The position numbers and the translations under genes are program-made. Below the pieces are notes generated by a model. That model did no database searches. It was not told where the DNA came from and saw only the letters and a list, made by a program, of their open reading frames with translations. Shown in pieces: positions 34,692-42,294 of a stretch of DNA of 64,000 nt. Source of the stretch: Pseudomonadota bacterium (GTDB lineage: Bacteria; Pseudomonadota; Gammaproteobacteria; Burkholderiales; Rhodocyclaceae); NCBI GenBank assembly GCA_008501585.1, contig QQUN01000033.1:48629-112628 (forward strand). Reading direction: 5' to 3'. Every line of letters begins with the position of its first letter. Position 1 is the first letter of the stretch.

Positions 34692-34719
34692 TTCGTGTAT
34701 TTTCGGAGTATTGTATAAA
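34692..34719 (+). promoter_or_regulatory. probable sigma-70 promoter of dmpQ
   Basis: TTCGTG (34692-34697), a 16-base spacer and TATAAA (34714-34719) lie 26 bases before the dmpQ start. The TCTCGAGA palindrome begins two bases after the -10 box, a position where a bound repressor would block transcription. Confidence 0.5.
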
Positions 34720-34720
34720 A

Positions 34721-34728
34721 TCTCGAGA
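34721..34728. promoter_or_regulatory. TCTCGAGA operator site A (dmpQ)
   Basis: Palindrome TCTCGAGA in the context AAAATCTCGAGAAAA. The same core occurs at 35299, 40107 and 43658, each time upstream of a phenol-pathway transcript. It is proposed as the binding site of the GntR regulator at 42834-43577. Confidence 0.6.
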
Positions 34729-34744
34729 AAAAAGCGAGGCAGAC

Positions 34745-35101
34745 ATGGACTCACACCAACGCGGGCGGCTGACCGTCCGCCTCACCGATACCGGCGACAG
34801 CTTCGCCTGCCATCCGGAGGAGAACGTCTTGTGCGGCATGGAGCGCCTGGGCTACCGCGGCATTCCGGTCGGCTGCCGCGGTGGTGGTTGCGGAGTGTGC
34901 AAGGTGCAGGTCCTTGCGGGGGACTACGTGGTGCGCAAGATGAGCCGTGCCTGCGTGAGTGCGGCAGAGGAGGCGCTGGGCGTGGTGCTGGCCTGCAAGC
35001 TGTTTCCGCGCTCGGACCTGACGCTGACGGTGGTGGGCAAGATGCGCAAGGGGTTGGGCTGCGGCGCGGTGGCGGTTGACGGCCAGTGTCGGTCGGGGTG
35101 A
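34745..35101 (+). CDS. dmpQ: plant-type [2Fe-2S] ferredoxin, DmpQ/XylT-like
   Basis: A 118-residue chloroplast-type ferredoxin. The cluster ligands are Cys44-x4-Cys49-x2-Cys52 (PVGCRGGGCGVCKVQ) and Cys84. DmpQ/XylT ferredoxins reductively reactivate catechol 2,3-dioxygenase whose active-site iron has been oxidised, which keeps meta-cleavage running on substituted catechols. In the classical dmp operon this gene sits between dmpP and dmpB. Here it is a separate transcription unit ahead of dmpK, with its own sigma-70-like promoter and TCTCGAGA site and its own terminator at 35156. The ATG at 34745 is preceded by AAGCGAGGC, a modest ribosome site. Confidence 0.9.
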   Translation: MDSHQRGRLTVRLTDTGDSFACHPEENVLCGMERLGYRGIPVGCRGGGCGVCKVQVLAGDYVVRKMSRACVSAAEEALGVVLACKLFPRSDLTLTVVGKMRKGLGCGAVAVDGQCRSG

Positions 35102-35155
35102 GCGCCGCACACGTCGTGTTGGCGGTGTGTGCCACCGATGATCTGAGGTTTCCGG

Positions 35156-35178
35156 GCCCGGCTGATGCCGGGCTTTTT
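35156..35178 (+). terminator. intrinsic terminator after dmpQ
   Basis: Stem GCCCGGC / GCCGGGC (35156-35162 and 35167-35173) with a TGAT loop, followed by five T residues. It separates the dmpQ transcript from the dmpK control region. Confidence 0.85.
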
Positions 35179-35224
35179 CATGGCCGGTGGCGGGCATGTC
35201 GGTGTTGCGAAGCACAAACCGGAA

Positions 35225-35240
35225 GTGATCATTTGATCAA
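35225..35240. promoter_or_regulatory. DmpR-type upstream activating site 1
   Basis: GTGATC-ATTT-GATCAA matches the DmpR/MopR/XylR-class half-site pattern TTGATC-N4-GATCAA in all but one base. Its centre is 31 bases (three helical turns) from site 2, and about 140 bases upstream of the expected start point. Confidence 0.8.
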
Positions 35241-35255
35241 GCTGCACTGCCGCAT

Positions 35256-35271
35256 TTAATCAATTGATCAC
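35256..35271. promoter_or_regulatory. DmpR-type upstream activating site 2
   Basis: TTAATC-AATT-GATCAC fits the same pattern as site 1. Paired sites at this spacing are how DmpR-class hexamers assemble upstream of the Po-type promoter. Confidence 0.8.
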
Positions 35272-35298
35272 GCCATAAACGTCGCTGTTGTTTGTAAA

Positions 35299-35306
35299 TC
35301 TCGAGA
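35299..35306. promoter_or_regulatory. TCTCGAGA operator site B (dmpK)
   Basis: The same core as sites A, C and D, in the context TAAATCTCGAGAAAG. It lies between the activator sites and the -24 box, inside the DNA that must loop for sigma-54 activation. A repressor bound here could block looping. Confidence 0.55.
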
Positions 35307-35347
35307 AAGTTGCAAATATCCGTACAAAAACAGCGGCTTGCCCAAAC

Positions 35348-35362
35348 TGGCACGCCGCTTGT
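35348..35362 (+). promoter_or_regulatory. sigma-54 (-24/-12) promoter of dmpKLMNOP
   Basis: TGGCACGCCGCTTGT matches the consensus TGGCACG-N4-TTGC at every fixed base except the last (T for C). It lies about 50 bases before dmpK and about 77 bases downstream of activator site 2. The predicted start point is near 35373. Confidence 0.8.
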
Positions 35363-35410
35363 GTGAATCACTCCCGAGGCCGCCAGGGGGCTGACCAAAT
35401 GGAGACAAGG

Positions 35411-35680
35411 ATGATTCAGGACGACATGCGGATCGATGTGAGCAAGAAATACGTGCGCATCGTGACCCGCCGGCCGGATGGCTTGGTGGAGTTCGAGTTC
35501 TCCATCGGCCTGCCCGAGCTGTACGCCGAGATGCTGCTGCCGGCCGAGGCCTTTGCGGCCTTCTGCGACAGCCATCAGGTGATTTTCCTCGAAGGGCCAC
35601 GCCCGCTGGCAGATACCGGTGCGGACTGGGAATGGCGTCTGCGCGACGCCGCACAGGAACGATTCAGAACCGCCGACTGA
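35411..35680 (+). CDS. dmpK: phenol hydroxylase assembly component P0
   Basis: An 89-residue small protein at the head of the phenol hydroxylase operon, matching DmpK/PhK in size, position and the motifs VSKKYVRIVTRRPDGLVEFEF and EWRLRDAAQERF. DmpK is not part of the active complex; it interacts with the oxygenase and is thought to help load iron. The ATG at 35411 follows GGAGACAAGG; a further in-frame ATG at 35399 has no ribosome site before it. It lies 44 bases before dmpL and directly downstream of the sigma-54 promoter. Confidence 0.92.
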   Translation: MIQDDMRIDVSKKYVRIVTRRPDGLVEFEFSIGLPELYAEMLLPAEAFAAFCDSHQVIFLEGPRPLADTGADWEWRLRDAAQERFRTAD

Positions 35681-35724
35681 GCGCTTCGCAGTCGGACATA
35701 ACGACACTCCAAGGAGGAGACACC

Positions 35725-36717
35725 ATGCAGATGGATCTGCGAACGGTTTCGATCGAGCCGTTGCGTCACACCTACAGCCATATTGCGCGGCGCTTTGGCG
35801 ACAAGCCGGCCTCGCGCTACCAGGAGGGCACCTACGACCTGCAGGCGACGGTGAATTTCCACTATCGCCCGACCTGGGACCCGGACCACGAGATCTTCGA
35901 CCCGGCGCGCACGCGCATCAAGATGGCCGACTGGTACGCCTTCAAGGATCCGCGCCAGTTCTACTACGGCGCCTACACGCTGGCGCGGGCCAAGCAGCAG
36001 GACGCGGCCGAGGCGACGCTGGGCTTCGTGGAGACCCACGGCCTGGTCGACACCCTGGACGCGGCCCTGCGCGAGCGTGCCGCCCGGCTGCTGTTGCCGC
36101 TGCGCCATGTGGCCTGGGGCAGCAACCTCAACAATGCCTCGGTGTGCGCCTACGGCTATGGCACGGCATTTACGCAGGCTTTCATCTACCAGTCGATGGA
36201 TCAGCTGGCCATCGCCCAGAACCTGACCCGCGTCGGCCTGTTGCTGGGGGGCGATGAGGCCCTCGACCAGGCCAAGGACGACTGGATGAACGCCGATGCC
36301 TGGCAGGGGCTGCGCCGCTACGTCGAAGACACCTTCGTGCTGAAGGACCCGTACGAGCTGTTCATCGCGCAGGACGTGGCGCTCGACGGCCTGCTCTACC
36401 CGATGGTGTACGAGGCGATCGTGGGCGGCGTGTTCGCATCCCAGGGCGGCACGGCCATCGGGCTGGCGACCCAGTTCATGAGCGAGTGGTTCGGCGAAAC
36501 CAAGCGCTGGGCCGACGCCACCGTCAAGACCGCGGCCAGCGAGTCGGCCGACAACACGGCCCAGATCGAACACTGGGTGACCCACTGGCGCGACCGCGCG
36601 GCCGCGGCACTGCGGCCGGTGGCGCAGATCGCCGTCGCCGAAGGCGCCGACGAACTCATCGCCGAGCAGGTCGAGCAATTCAACGCACGCATGGCGAAAG
36701 CCGGCATCACCGTCTGA
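35725..36717 (+). CDS. dmpL: phenol hydroxylase P1, beta subunit of oxygenase
   Basis: The 330-residue beta subunit of the (alpha-beta-gamma)2 di-iron phenol hydroxylase. The sequence opens MQMDLRTVSIEPLRHTYSHI and contains ATVNFHYRPTWDPDHEIFDP, both typical of DmpL. It has the ferritin-like helical fold without iron ligands. Start is ATG at 35725 after AAGGAGGAG, a strong site. It is followed 12 bases later by dmpM. With DmpN and DmpO it forms the hydroxylase that turns phenol into catechol using O2. Confidence 0.96.
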   Translation: MQMDLRTVSIEPLRHTYSHIARRFGDKPASRYQEGTYDLQATVNFHYRPTWDPDHEIFDPARTRIKMADWYAFKDPRQFYYGAYTLARAKQQDAAEATLGFVETHGLVDTLDAALRERAARLLLPLRHVAWGSNLNNASVCAYGYGTAFTQAFIYQSMDQLAIAQNLTRVGLLLGGDEALDQAKDDWMNADAWQGLRRYVEDTFVLKDPYELFIAQDVALDGLLYPMVYEAIVGGVFASQGGTAIGLATQFMSEWFGETKRWADATVKTAASESADNTAQIEHWVTHWRDRAAAALRPVAQIAVAEGADELIAEQVEQFNARMAKAGITV

Positions 36718-36729
36718 GGAAACCGAGCC

Positions 36730-36999
36730 ATGTCGACCGTATTCATCGCCTTGCAGGCGAACGAGGACACCCGCCCGATCATCGAGGCCATCACCGCCGA
36801 CAACCCGCATGCGGTGGTCAACCAGCAGCCGGCGATGGTCAAGATCGACGCCGAGCACTCGCTGGTGGTGCGCCGCCAGACCATCGAGGAGCTGATCGGC
36901 CGCGACTTCGACCTGCAGGAACTGCAGATCAACCTGATCACGCTCTCCGGTCATGTCGATGAGACCGATGACGAGCTGACCCTGCACTGGAACGCCTGA
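36730..36999 (+). CDS. dmpM: phenol hydroxylase P2, regulatory/coupling protein
   Basis: An 89-residue cofactor-free effector protein of the bacterial multicomponent monooxygenase family (MmoB/DmpM). Recognisable stretches are VFIALQANEDTRPIIEAI, RRQTIEELIGRDFDLQELQ and INLITLSGHVDETDDEL. It binds the oxygenase near the di-iron site and is needed for efficient coupling of NADH use to hydroxylation. Length and position between dmpL and dmpN are as in the reference operon. Confidence 0.96.
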   Translation: MSTVFIALQANEDTRPIIEAITADNPHAVVNQQPAMVKIDAEHSLVVRRQTIEELIGRDFDLQELQINLITLSGHVDETDDELTLHWNA

Positions 37000-37018
37000 G
37001 CGCAAGGAGCACTGACCC

Positions 37019-38575
37019 ATGGACATGAAAGCGACATCCGGCAAGAAGCTGGGCCTGAAGGAAAAATACCGCCACATGACGCGTGGCCTGGACTGGGAGC
37101 CGAGCTACCAGAAGAAGGAAGACATCTACCCGTACATGGCCTACGAGGGCATCAAGATCCATGACTGGGACAAGTGGGAAGACCCCTTCCGCCTCACCAT
37201 GGACTCGTACTGGAAATACCAGGCCGAGAAGGAGCGCAAGCTCTACGCCATCATCGACGCCTATGCGCAGAACAACGGCCACCTGAACGTCACTGACGCG
37301 CGCTACCTGAACGCCATCAAGCTGTTCCTGACCGGCATCAGCCCGCTCGAGTATATGGCGCACCGCGGCTTTGCCCACGCCGGCCGGGCCTTCCCGGGGG
37401 CCGGCCCGCGTGTGGCCTGCCTGATGCAGTCGCTCGACGAGATCCGCCACGCGCAGACGCAGATCCACGCGCTGTCGAACTACAACAAGCACTACAACGG
37501 CTTCCACGACTTCTCGCACATGCTGCAGCGGGTCTGGTACCTGTCGGTGCCGCGCTCCTTCTTCGACGACGCCGTCACCGCCGGCCCGTTCGAGTTCATG
37601 GTGGCGATCGGCTTCTCGTTCGAGTACGTGCTCACCAACCTGCTGTTCGTGCCCTTCGTTTCCGGTGCGGCCTACAACGGCGACATGGGCACCATGACCT
37701 TCGGCTTCTCGGCCCAGTCGGACGAGGCCCGGCACATGACGCTGGGGCTGGAGATCATCAAATTCATCCTCGAGCAGGACCCGGACAACGTGCCCATCGT
37801 CCAGCGCTGGATCGACAAATGGACCTGGCGCGGCTACCGCGTGCTGACCCTGGTCGGCATGATGATGGACTACATGCTGCCCAAGCGGATCATGAGCTGG
37901 AAGGAGGCCTGGGAGGTGTACTTCGAGCAGAACGGCGGCGCGCTGTTCAAGGACCTGGCCCGCTACGGCATCCGCCCGCCCAAGTGGCTGGACCAGATCG
38001 CCTTCGACAAGGACCACATCTCCCACCAGGCCTGGGCCACCTTCTACCAGTACGGTGCAGCCTCCGATTTTCATACCTGGTCGCCGACCGATGACGAGCT
38101 CGACTGGCTGTCGAAGAAGTATCCCGACTCCTTCGACAAGTATTACCGGCCGCGTCTCGAGCATTGGCGCGAGCAGGCGAAGCAGGGCAAGCGCTTCTAC
38201 AACACCACGCTGCCGCAACTGTGCCAAGTGTGCCAGATCCCGATGATCTTCACCGAGCCGGGCGACCCGACCAAGACCTGCTATCGCGAGGTCGACTACC
38301 TGGGCGAGAAGTTCCATTTCTGCTCGGACGGCTGCAAGGAGATCTTCGAGAACGAGCCGGAGAAGTTCAAGCAGGCCTGGCTACCGGTGAACCAGATCTA
38401 CCAGGGCAACTGCTTCCCCGACGGCACCGACCCGACCGTCGAGGACTTCGAGCCGCTGGCCAAGGTGCTCGAGTACTACCACGTCAATTTCGGTCGCGAC
38501 AACCTGGACTTCGAAGGCTCCGAAGACCAGAAGAACTTCGCCGCCTGGCGCGGCATGGCCACCACCAACGAGTAA
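37019..38575 (+). CDS. dmpN: phenol hydroxylase P3, di-iron alpha subunit
   Basis: The 518-residue catalytic subunit. The carboxylate-bridged di-iron ligands are visible: Glu111 (EYMAHRG), Glu141 and His144 (LDEIRHAQ), Glu202 (FEYVLTN), Glu236 and His239 (SDEARHM). Their spacing (30, 3, 58, 34, 3) agrees with the phenol/toluene monooxygenase family. The C-terminal part has a YHS-like zinc domain with CQVC near residue 402 and FCSDGC near 438. The ATG at 37019 follows AAGGAG. It oxidises phenol to catechol with O2 and electrons delivered by DmpP. Confidence 0.97.
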   Translation: MDMKATSGKKLGLKEKYRHMTRGLDWEPSYQKKEDIYPYMAYEGIKIHDWDKWEDPFRLTMDSYWKYQAEKERKLYAIIDAYAQNNGHLNVTDARYLNAIKLFLTGISPLEYMAHRGFAHAGRAFPGAGPRVACLMQSLDEIRHAQTQIHALSNYNKHYNGFHDFSHMLQRVWYLSVPRSFFDDAVTAGPFEFMVAIGFSFEYVLTNLLFVPFVSGAAYNGDMGTMTFGFSAQSDEARHMTLGLEIIKFILEQDPDNVPIVQRWIDKWTWRGYRVLTLVGMMMDYMLPKRIMSWKEAWEVYFEQNGGALFKDLARYGIRPPKWLDQIAFDKDHISHQAWATFYQYGAASDFHTWSPTDDELDWLSKKYPDSFDKYYRPRLEHWREQAKQGKRFYNTTLPQLCQVCQIPMIFTEPGDPTKTCYREVDYLGEKFHFCSDGCKEIFENEPEKFKQAWLPVNQIYQGNCFPDGTDPTVEDFEPLAKVLEYYHVNFGRDNLDFEGSEDQKNFAAWRGMATTNE

Positions 38576-38633
38576 GGCATGGCGGGGGCGGGCGTTGCGC
38601 GCCCCCGCGCCTGGACGAGACAAGGAGACAGAC

Positions 38634-38993
38634 ATGGCCGTTGCTGCCGTCAAGGACTACCGCTTCGACTCCGCCGACCGGCTGGAGAACTTTCATGGCA
38701 ACCAGCTGCTGTTCGTCGGCTGGGAAGACCACCTCATGTTCTGCGCGCCGTTCGCGCTGGCCCTGCCGCCGTCGATGCGCTTCGGCGAGCTGGTCGACAC
38801 CACGCTGCCCGGCGCCTTCGGATACCACCCCGACTTTGCCCGCATCGACTGGTCGGCGGTGCAGTGGTTCAAGTCCGGCCAGCCCTGGCAGCCGGACTTT
38901 GGCCGCTCGCTGGCCGACAACGGGCTGCGCCACAAGGACGTGATCCGCTTCCGCACGCCCGGCCTCACCGGTATCGACGGGTCCTGCAGCTGA
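38634..38993 (+). CDS. dmpO: phenol hydroxylase P4, gamma subunit
   Basis: The 119-residue small subunit of the oxygenase, starting MAVAAVKDYRFDSADRLENF. NQLLFVGWEDHLMFCAPFAL and ALPPSMRFGELV are typical of DmpO. I chose the ATG at 38634 (after CAAGGAGACAG) rather than an upstream in-frame start in the intergenic sequence. It completes the alpha-beta-gamma core with DmpL and DmpN. Confidence 0.95.
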   Translation: MAVAAVKDYRFDSADRLENFHGNQLLFVGWEDHLMFCAPFALALPPSMRFGELVDTTLPGAFGYHPDFARIDWSAVQWFKSGQPWQPDFGRSLADNGLRHKDVIRFRTPGLTGIDGSCS

Positions 38994-39047
38994 TCCGTCG
39001 CCCCGCGTCCTGCCGGGCGCGGGGCGGCCCCCCGAGAGAGAACCGCA

Positions 39048-40103
39048 ATGAGCTACGAACTGACCATAGAACCGCTCGGCACGACCATCGAAGTCGACGA
39101 CGATCAGACCATCCTCGACGCCGCGCTGCGGGCCGGCATCTGGCTGCCGCACGCCTGCTGCCACGGCCTGTGCGCCACCTGCAAGATCGATGTGCTCGAG
39201 GGCGAGGTCGATCATGGCGAGGCGTCGAGCTTTGCCTTGATGGACTTCGAGCGCGATGAAGGCAAGACCCTGGCCTGCTGTGCCACCTTGCAAAGCGATG
39301 TGACCATCGAAGCCGATGTCGAGGAAGACCCCGACGCCGAGTCGATCGCGGTGCGCGACTTCCTCGGCACGGTGAGTCGCATCGAGGCGCTCACGCCGAC
39401 CATCAAGGGCATCTTCATCACCCTCGATGAACCGATGCACTTCCAGGCCGGGCAGTACATCAACCTGGAGATCGCCCCCGACATCGGCTCACGCGCCTTC
39501 TCGCTGGCCAATGCGCCGGGCCATGGCCGCGAGATCGAGCTGAACGTGCGCATCGTGCCCGGCGGCGCCGGCACTACCTGGCTGCATGAGCGGCTGGCGG
39601 TGGGCGATCGCGTGACGCTGTCGGGGCCGTACGGGCGCTTCTTCGTGCGCAAGTCGGCATCGCTGCCGCTGATCTTCATGGCCGGCGGCTCGGGCCTGTC
39701 GAGCCCGCGCAGCATGATCCTCGAGCTGCTCGAATCGGGCTGCGAGCTGCCCATCACGCTGGTGTATGGCCAGCGCACCCGCGGCGAGCTGTACTACCAC
39801 GACGACTTTCTCGCCCTGGCCGAGCGCCATGCCAATTTCACCTATGTGCCGGCGCTCTCCGACGAGCCCGCTGGCTCGGACTGGGCGGGTTTTCGCGGCT
39901 ATGTGCACGAGGCCGCGACCGACCACTTCGACAACGACTTCCGCGGCCACAAGGCCTACCTGTGCGGCCCGCCGCTGATGATCGACGCCTGCATCGGCGC
40001 GCTGATGCAGGGGCGACTGTTCGAGAACGACATCTACACCGAGAAGTTCATTTCCGCGGCCGATGCGCAGCAGGTGCGCAGCCCGCTGTTTAAGCGAATC
40101 TAA
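39048..40103 (+). CDS. dmpP: phenol hydroxylase P5, FAD/[2Fe-2S] reductase
   Basis: A 351-residue NADH-dependent reductase. The N-terminal plant-type ferredoxin domain holds Cys37-x4-Cys42-x2-Cys45 and Cys77. The FAD-binding barrel has RAFSLANAPG near residue 148. The NAD domain has IFMAGGSGLSSPRS near residue 208, and near the C-terminus AYLCGPPLMIDACI. Electrons pass from NADH through FAD and the cluster to the DmpN di-iron site. It is the last gene of the hydroxylase operon; a new promoter for the dioxygenase genes begins right after its stop. Confidence 0.96.
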   Translation: MSYELTIEPLGTTIEVDDDQTILDAALRAGIWLPHACCHGLCATCKIDVLEGEVDHGEASSFALMDFERDEGKTLACCATLQSDVTIEADVEEDPDAESIAVRDFLGTVSRIEALTPTIKGIFITLDEPMHFQAGQYINLEIAPDIGSRAFSLANAPGHGREIELNVRIVPGGAGTTWLHERLAVGDRVTLSGPYGRFFVRKSASLPLIFMAGGSGLSSPRSMILELLESGCELPITLVYGQRTRGELYYHDDFLALAERHANFTYVPALSDEPAGSDWAGFRGYVHEAATDHFDNDFRGHKAYLCGPPLMIDACIGALMQGRLFENDIYTEKFISAADAQQVRSPLFKRI

Positions 40104-40106
40104 AAA

Positions 40107-40133
40107 TCTCGAGAAAAAGTCTTGACGTCGAGA
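40107..40133. promoter_or_regulatory. TCTCGAGA operator site C, with direct repeat over the -35 box
   Basis: TCTCGAGA at 40107-40114 is followed by a second TCGAGA at 40128-40133. The TCGAGA starts are exactly 19 bases apart, the same as at site D. The second copy abuts the -35 box of the dioxygenase promoter, so occupancy should block RNA polymerase. Confidence 0.65.
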
Positions 40134-40150
40134 AAATAGATAAATATCTT
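40122..40150 (+). promoter_or_regulatory. sigma-70 promoter of the catechol dioxygenase genes
   Basis: TTGACG (40122-40127), a 17-base spacer, and TATCTT (40145-40150). The predicted start is about 65 bases before the first dioxygenase gene. The layout is almost identical to the promoter at 43673. Confidence 0.7.
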
Positions 40151-40223
40151 TCCCCCACTACGACAGAACAACTGCGGCGGGTGACCCGGCGAGGGCGCCT
40201 GACACGGCAGGAGGAGACTCAAG

Positions 40224-41150
40224 ATGGCGATCAATGGTGTACTCAGGCCCGGCCACGTCCGGCTTCGCGTCCTCGACCTCGAGGCGGGCGTCAAACATTA
40301 CCGCGATGTACTCGGCCTGCAGGAGATGGGGCGCGACGACCAGGGCCGCGTCTATTTCAAGGCCTGGGACGAGCGGGACCACAACTCGGTGGTGCTGCGC
40401 GAGGCCGACGAGGCGGGCATTGACGCGATGGCCTTCAAGGTGGCGGACGCCGCCACGCTCGACCGGCTGGAGGCCGACATCCGCGCCTTCGGTCTGAGCA
40501 CCGAGCGCATCCCGGCCGGCGAGATGCTCGAGACCGGTGAGCGCGTGATCTTCCAGGCGCCCACCGGTCACCACTTCGAGCTGTATGCCGAGAAGACCGA
40601 CGTGGGCAACGGCATGCCCTACATCAACCCCGAGGTGTGGGTGCAGGACCAGAAGGGCATCAACCCGGTGCGCTTCGACCACTGCCTGCTCTATGGCCCG
40701 AATGTCGGCGAGGTGGAGAGGCTGTTCACCGAGGTGCTGGGCTTCTACACCACCGAGAACGTGTTGATGGAAGACGGCAAGAGCAACCTGGCGGTGTTCA
40801 TGTCGTGCTCGAACAAGGCGCACGACATCGCCTTCGTGATGCACCCGGAGCCGGGCAAGCTGCATCACGTGTCCTTCCTGCTCGAGAGCTGGGAGCAGGT
40901 GCTGCGCGCGGCCGACATCATGTCCATGAACCGGGTGTCGATCGATATCGGCCCGACCCGCCACGGCATCACGCGCGGCACCACCATCTACGCCTTCGAC
41001 CCGAGCGGCAACCGTTTCGAGACCTTCTCGGGCGGCTACCAGACCTACCCGGACAACCACCCGCTGACCTGGACCTTCGATCAGGTCGGGCCGGCAATCT
41101 TCTACCACGACCGCGTGCTCAACGAGCGCTTCCTGTCGGTGGTGAGCTGA
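40224..41150 (+). CDS. dmpB: catechol 2,3-dioxygenase, copy 1
   Basis: A 308-residue extradiol dioxygenase of the two-domain XylE/DmpB type, converting catechol and O2 to 2-hydroxymuconic semialdehyde. The Fe(II) ligands His153 (RFDHCLL), His215 (KLHHVSF) and Glu266 (NRFETF), and the second-sphere His200 and His247, are at XylE-like positions. The ATG at 40224 follows GGAGGAG. By hand count it shares about 77 percent identity with the tandem copy at 41342, rising above 90 percent after residue 195. DmpQ would reactivate it. Having two copies suggests different preferences for substituted catechols. Confidence 0.97.
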   Translation: MAINGVLRPGHVRLRVLDLEAGVKHYRDVLGLQEMGRDDQGRVYFKAWDERDHNSVVLREADEAGIDAMAFKVADAATLDRLEADIRAFGLSTERIPAGEMLETGERVIFQAPTGHHFELYAEKTDVGNGMPYINPEVWVQDQKGINPVRFDHCLLYGPNVGEVERLFTEVLGFYTTENVLMEDGKSNLAVFMSCSNKAHDIAFVMHPEPGKLHHVSFLLESWEQVLRAADIMSMNRVSIDIGPTRHGITRGTTIYAFDPSGNRFETFSGGYQTYPDNHPLTWTFDQVGPAIFYHDRVLNERFLSVVS

Positions 41151-41164
41151 TCGATCGCAGCACC

Positions 41165-41192
41165 GGGGCCGGCCGCGAGGCGGCCCCGCGGT
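41165..41192. repeat. GC hairpin between the two dioxygenase genes
   Basis: GGGGCCG and CGGCCCC arms around a short GC-rich loop, with no T-run. It lies in the 191-base gap between the two dioxygenase genes, where I see no clear promoter. It could stabilise the upstream mRNA or attenuate read-through. Confidence 0.4.
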
Positions 41193-41341
41193 TTCACTTC
41201 CCTGCAGAGAGAGATGTCGCGCCGGTGTCAGCCGGACGCGATCGCCACGCCCGATACACGCGGCCACCACGGGACGGCCGCAGATTACAACGGGCATTGC
41301 CCCGCGCCCGGACGGGGACGGCATAACGGAAGGAGACCATC

Positions 41342-42268
41342 ATGGCAGTGACCGGCGTGTTGCGCCCAGGCCATTTTCAGATGCGGGTGCTGGACCTCCA
41401 GCAGAGCATCGATTTCTACACCAACGTCATCGGCCTGAAGGAGATGGGCCGCGACACGCAGGGCCGGGTCTACTTCAAGACCCAGGACGAGCGGGACCAC
41501 AACAGCTTCATCATCCGCGAGGCCGACGCGGCCGGCGTCGACTTCATCGGCTTCAAGGTCGCCGACCGGGCCACGCTCGACACGCTCGACGCCGACCTGC
41601 GCGCCTACGGCGTGCACACCGAGCGCATCGCCGCCGGCGAGATGCTCGAGACCGGCGAGCGCGTGCGCTTCGAAATTCCCACCGGCCACCAGATCGAGCT
41701 GTATGCCGAGAAGACCGATGTCGGCAACGGCATGCCCTACGTCAATCCGGAAGTCTGGGTGCCCGACGCCCGGGGCATCAACCCGGTGCGCTTCGACCAC
41801 TGCCTGTTATATGGGCCGGACATCGACGGCGCGCGCCGCATCTTCGAAGACGTGCTGGGCTTCTACCTGGTCGAGCATGTGCTGATGGACGACGGCGAAG
41901 CCGATCTGGCGATCTGGCTGACCTGCTCCAACAAGGCGCACGACATCGCCTTCGTGCGCCACCCGGAGCCGGGCAAGCTGCACCATGTGTCCTTCCTGCT
42001 CGAGAGCTGGGAACAGGTGCTGCGCGCGGCCGACATCATGTCCATGAACCGGGTGTCGATCGACATCGGGCCGACCCGGCATGGCGTCACGCGCGGCACC
42101 ACCATCTACGCCTTCGATCCCTCAGGCAACCGCTTCGAGACCTTCTGTGGCGGCTACCAGACCTATCCGGACCAGCAACCGATCAAGTGGACCTTCGACC
42201 AGGTCGGGCCGGCGGTCTTCTATCACGACCGCAAGCTCAACGAGCGCTTCCTGAGCGTGGTGTCCTGA
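41342..42268 (+). CDS. dmpB: catechol 2,3-dioxygenase, copy 2
   Basis: A second 308-residue XylE/DmpB-type extradiol dioxygenase with the same metal ligands His153, His215 and Glu266. Most differences from copy 1 fall in the N-terminal half (for example residues 11-30, 61-70 and 161-170). Residues 211-247 are identical, and the DNA there is nearly identical as well. The ATG at 41342 follows GGAAGGAGA. Its stop is 26 bases from the convergent ABM-like gene. It would carry out the same ring cleavage, perhaps on methylcatechols; no sequence-based specificity call is possible. Confidence 0.97.
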   Translation: MAVTGVLRPGHFQMRVLDLQQSIDFYTNVIGLKEMGRDTQGRVYFKTQDERDHNSFIIREADAAGVDFIGFKVADRATLDTLDADLRAYGVHTERIAAGEMLETGERVRFEIPTGHQIELYAEKTDVGNGMPYVNPEVWVPDARGINPVRFDHCLLYGPDIDGARRIFEDVLGFYLVEHVLMDDGEADLAIWLTCSNKAHDIAFVRHPEPGKLHHVSFLLESWEQVLRAADIMSMNRVSIDIGPTRHGVTRGTTIYAFDPSGNRFETFCGGYQTYPDQQPIKWTFDQVGPAVFYHDRKLNERFLSVVS

Positions 42269-42294
42269 GCGAAAGCGGGCCGCGCGACGCCTCG

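Noticed and set aside
40100..40223. Sigma-54 promoter before the catechol dioxygenase genes
   Set aside because: There is no TGGCAC/TTGC pair and no DmpR-type activating site. The TTGACG/TATCTT pair fits sigma-70.
41151..41341. Separate promoter for the second catechol dioxygenase
   Set aside because: There is no TCTCGAGA site and no convincing -35/-10 pair in the gap; only a GC hairpin without T-run. The two genes are more simply one transcript.
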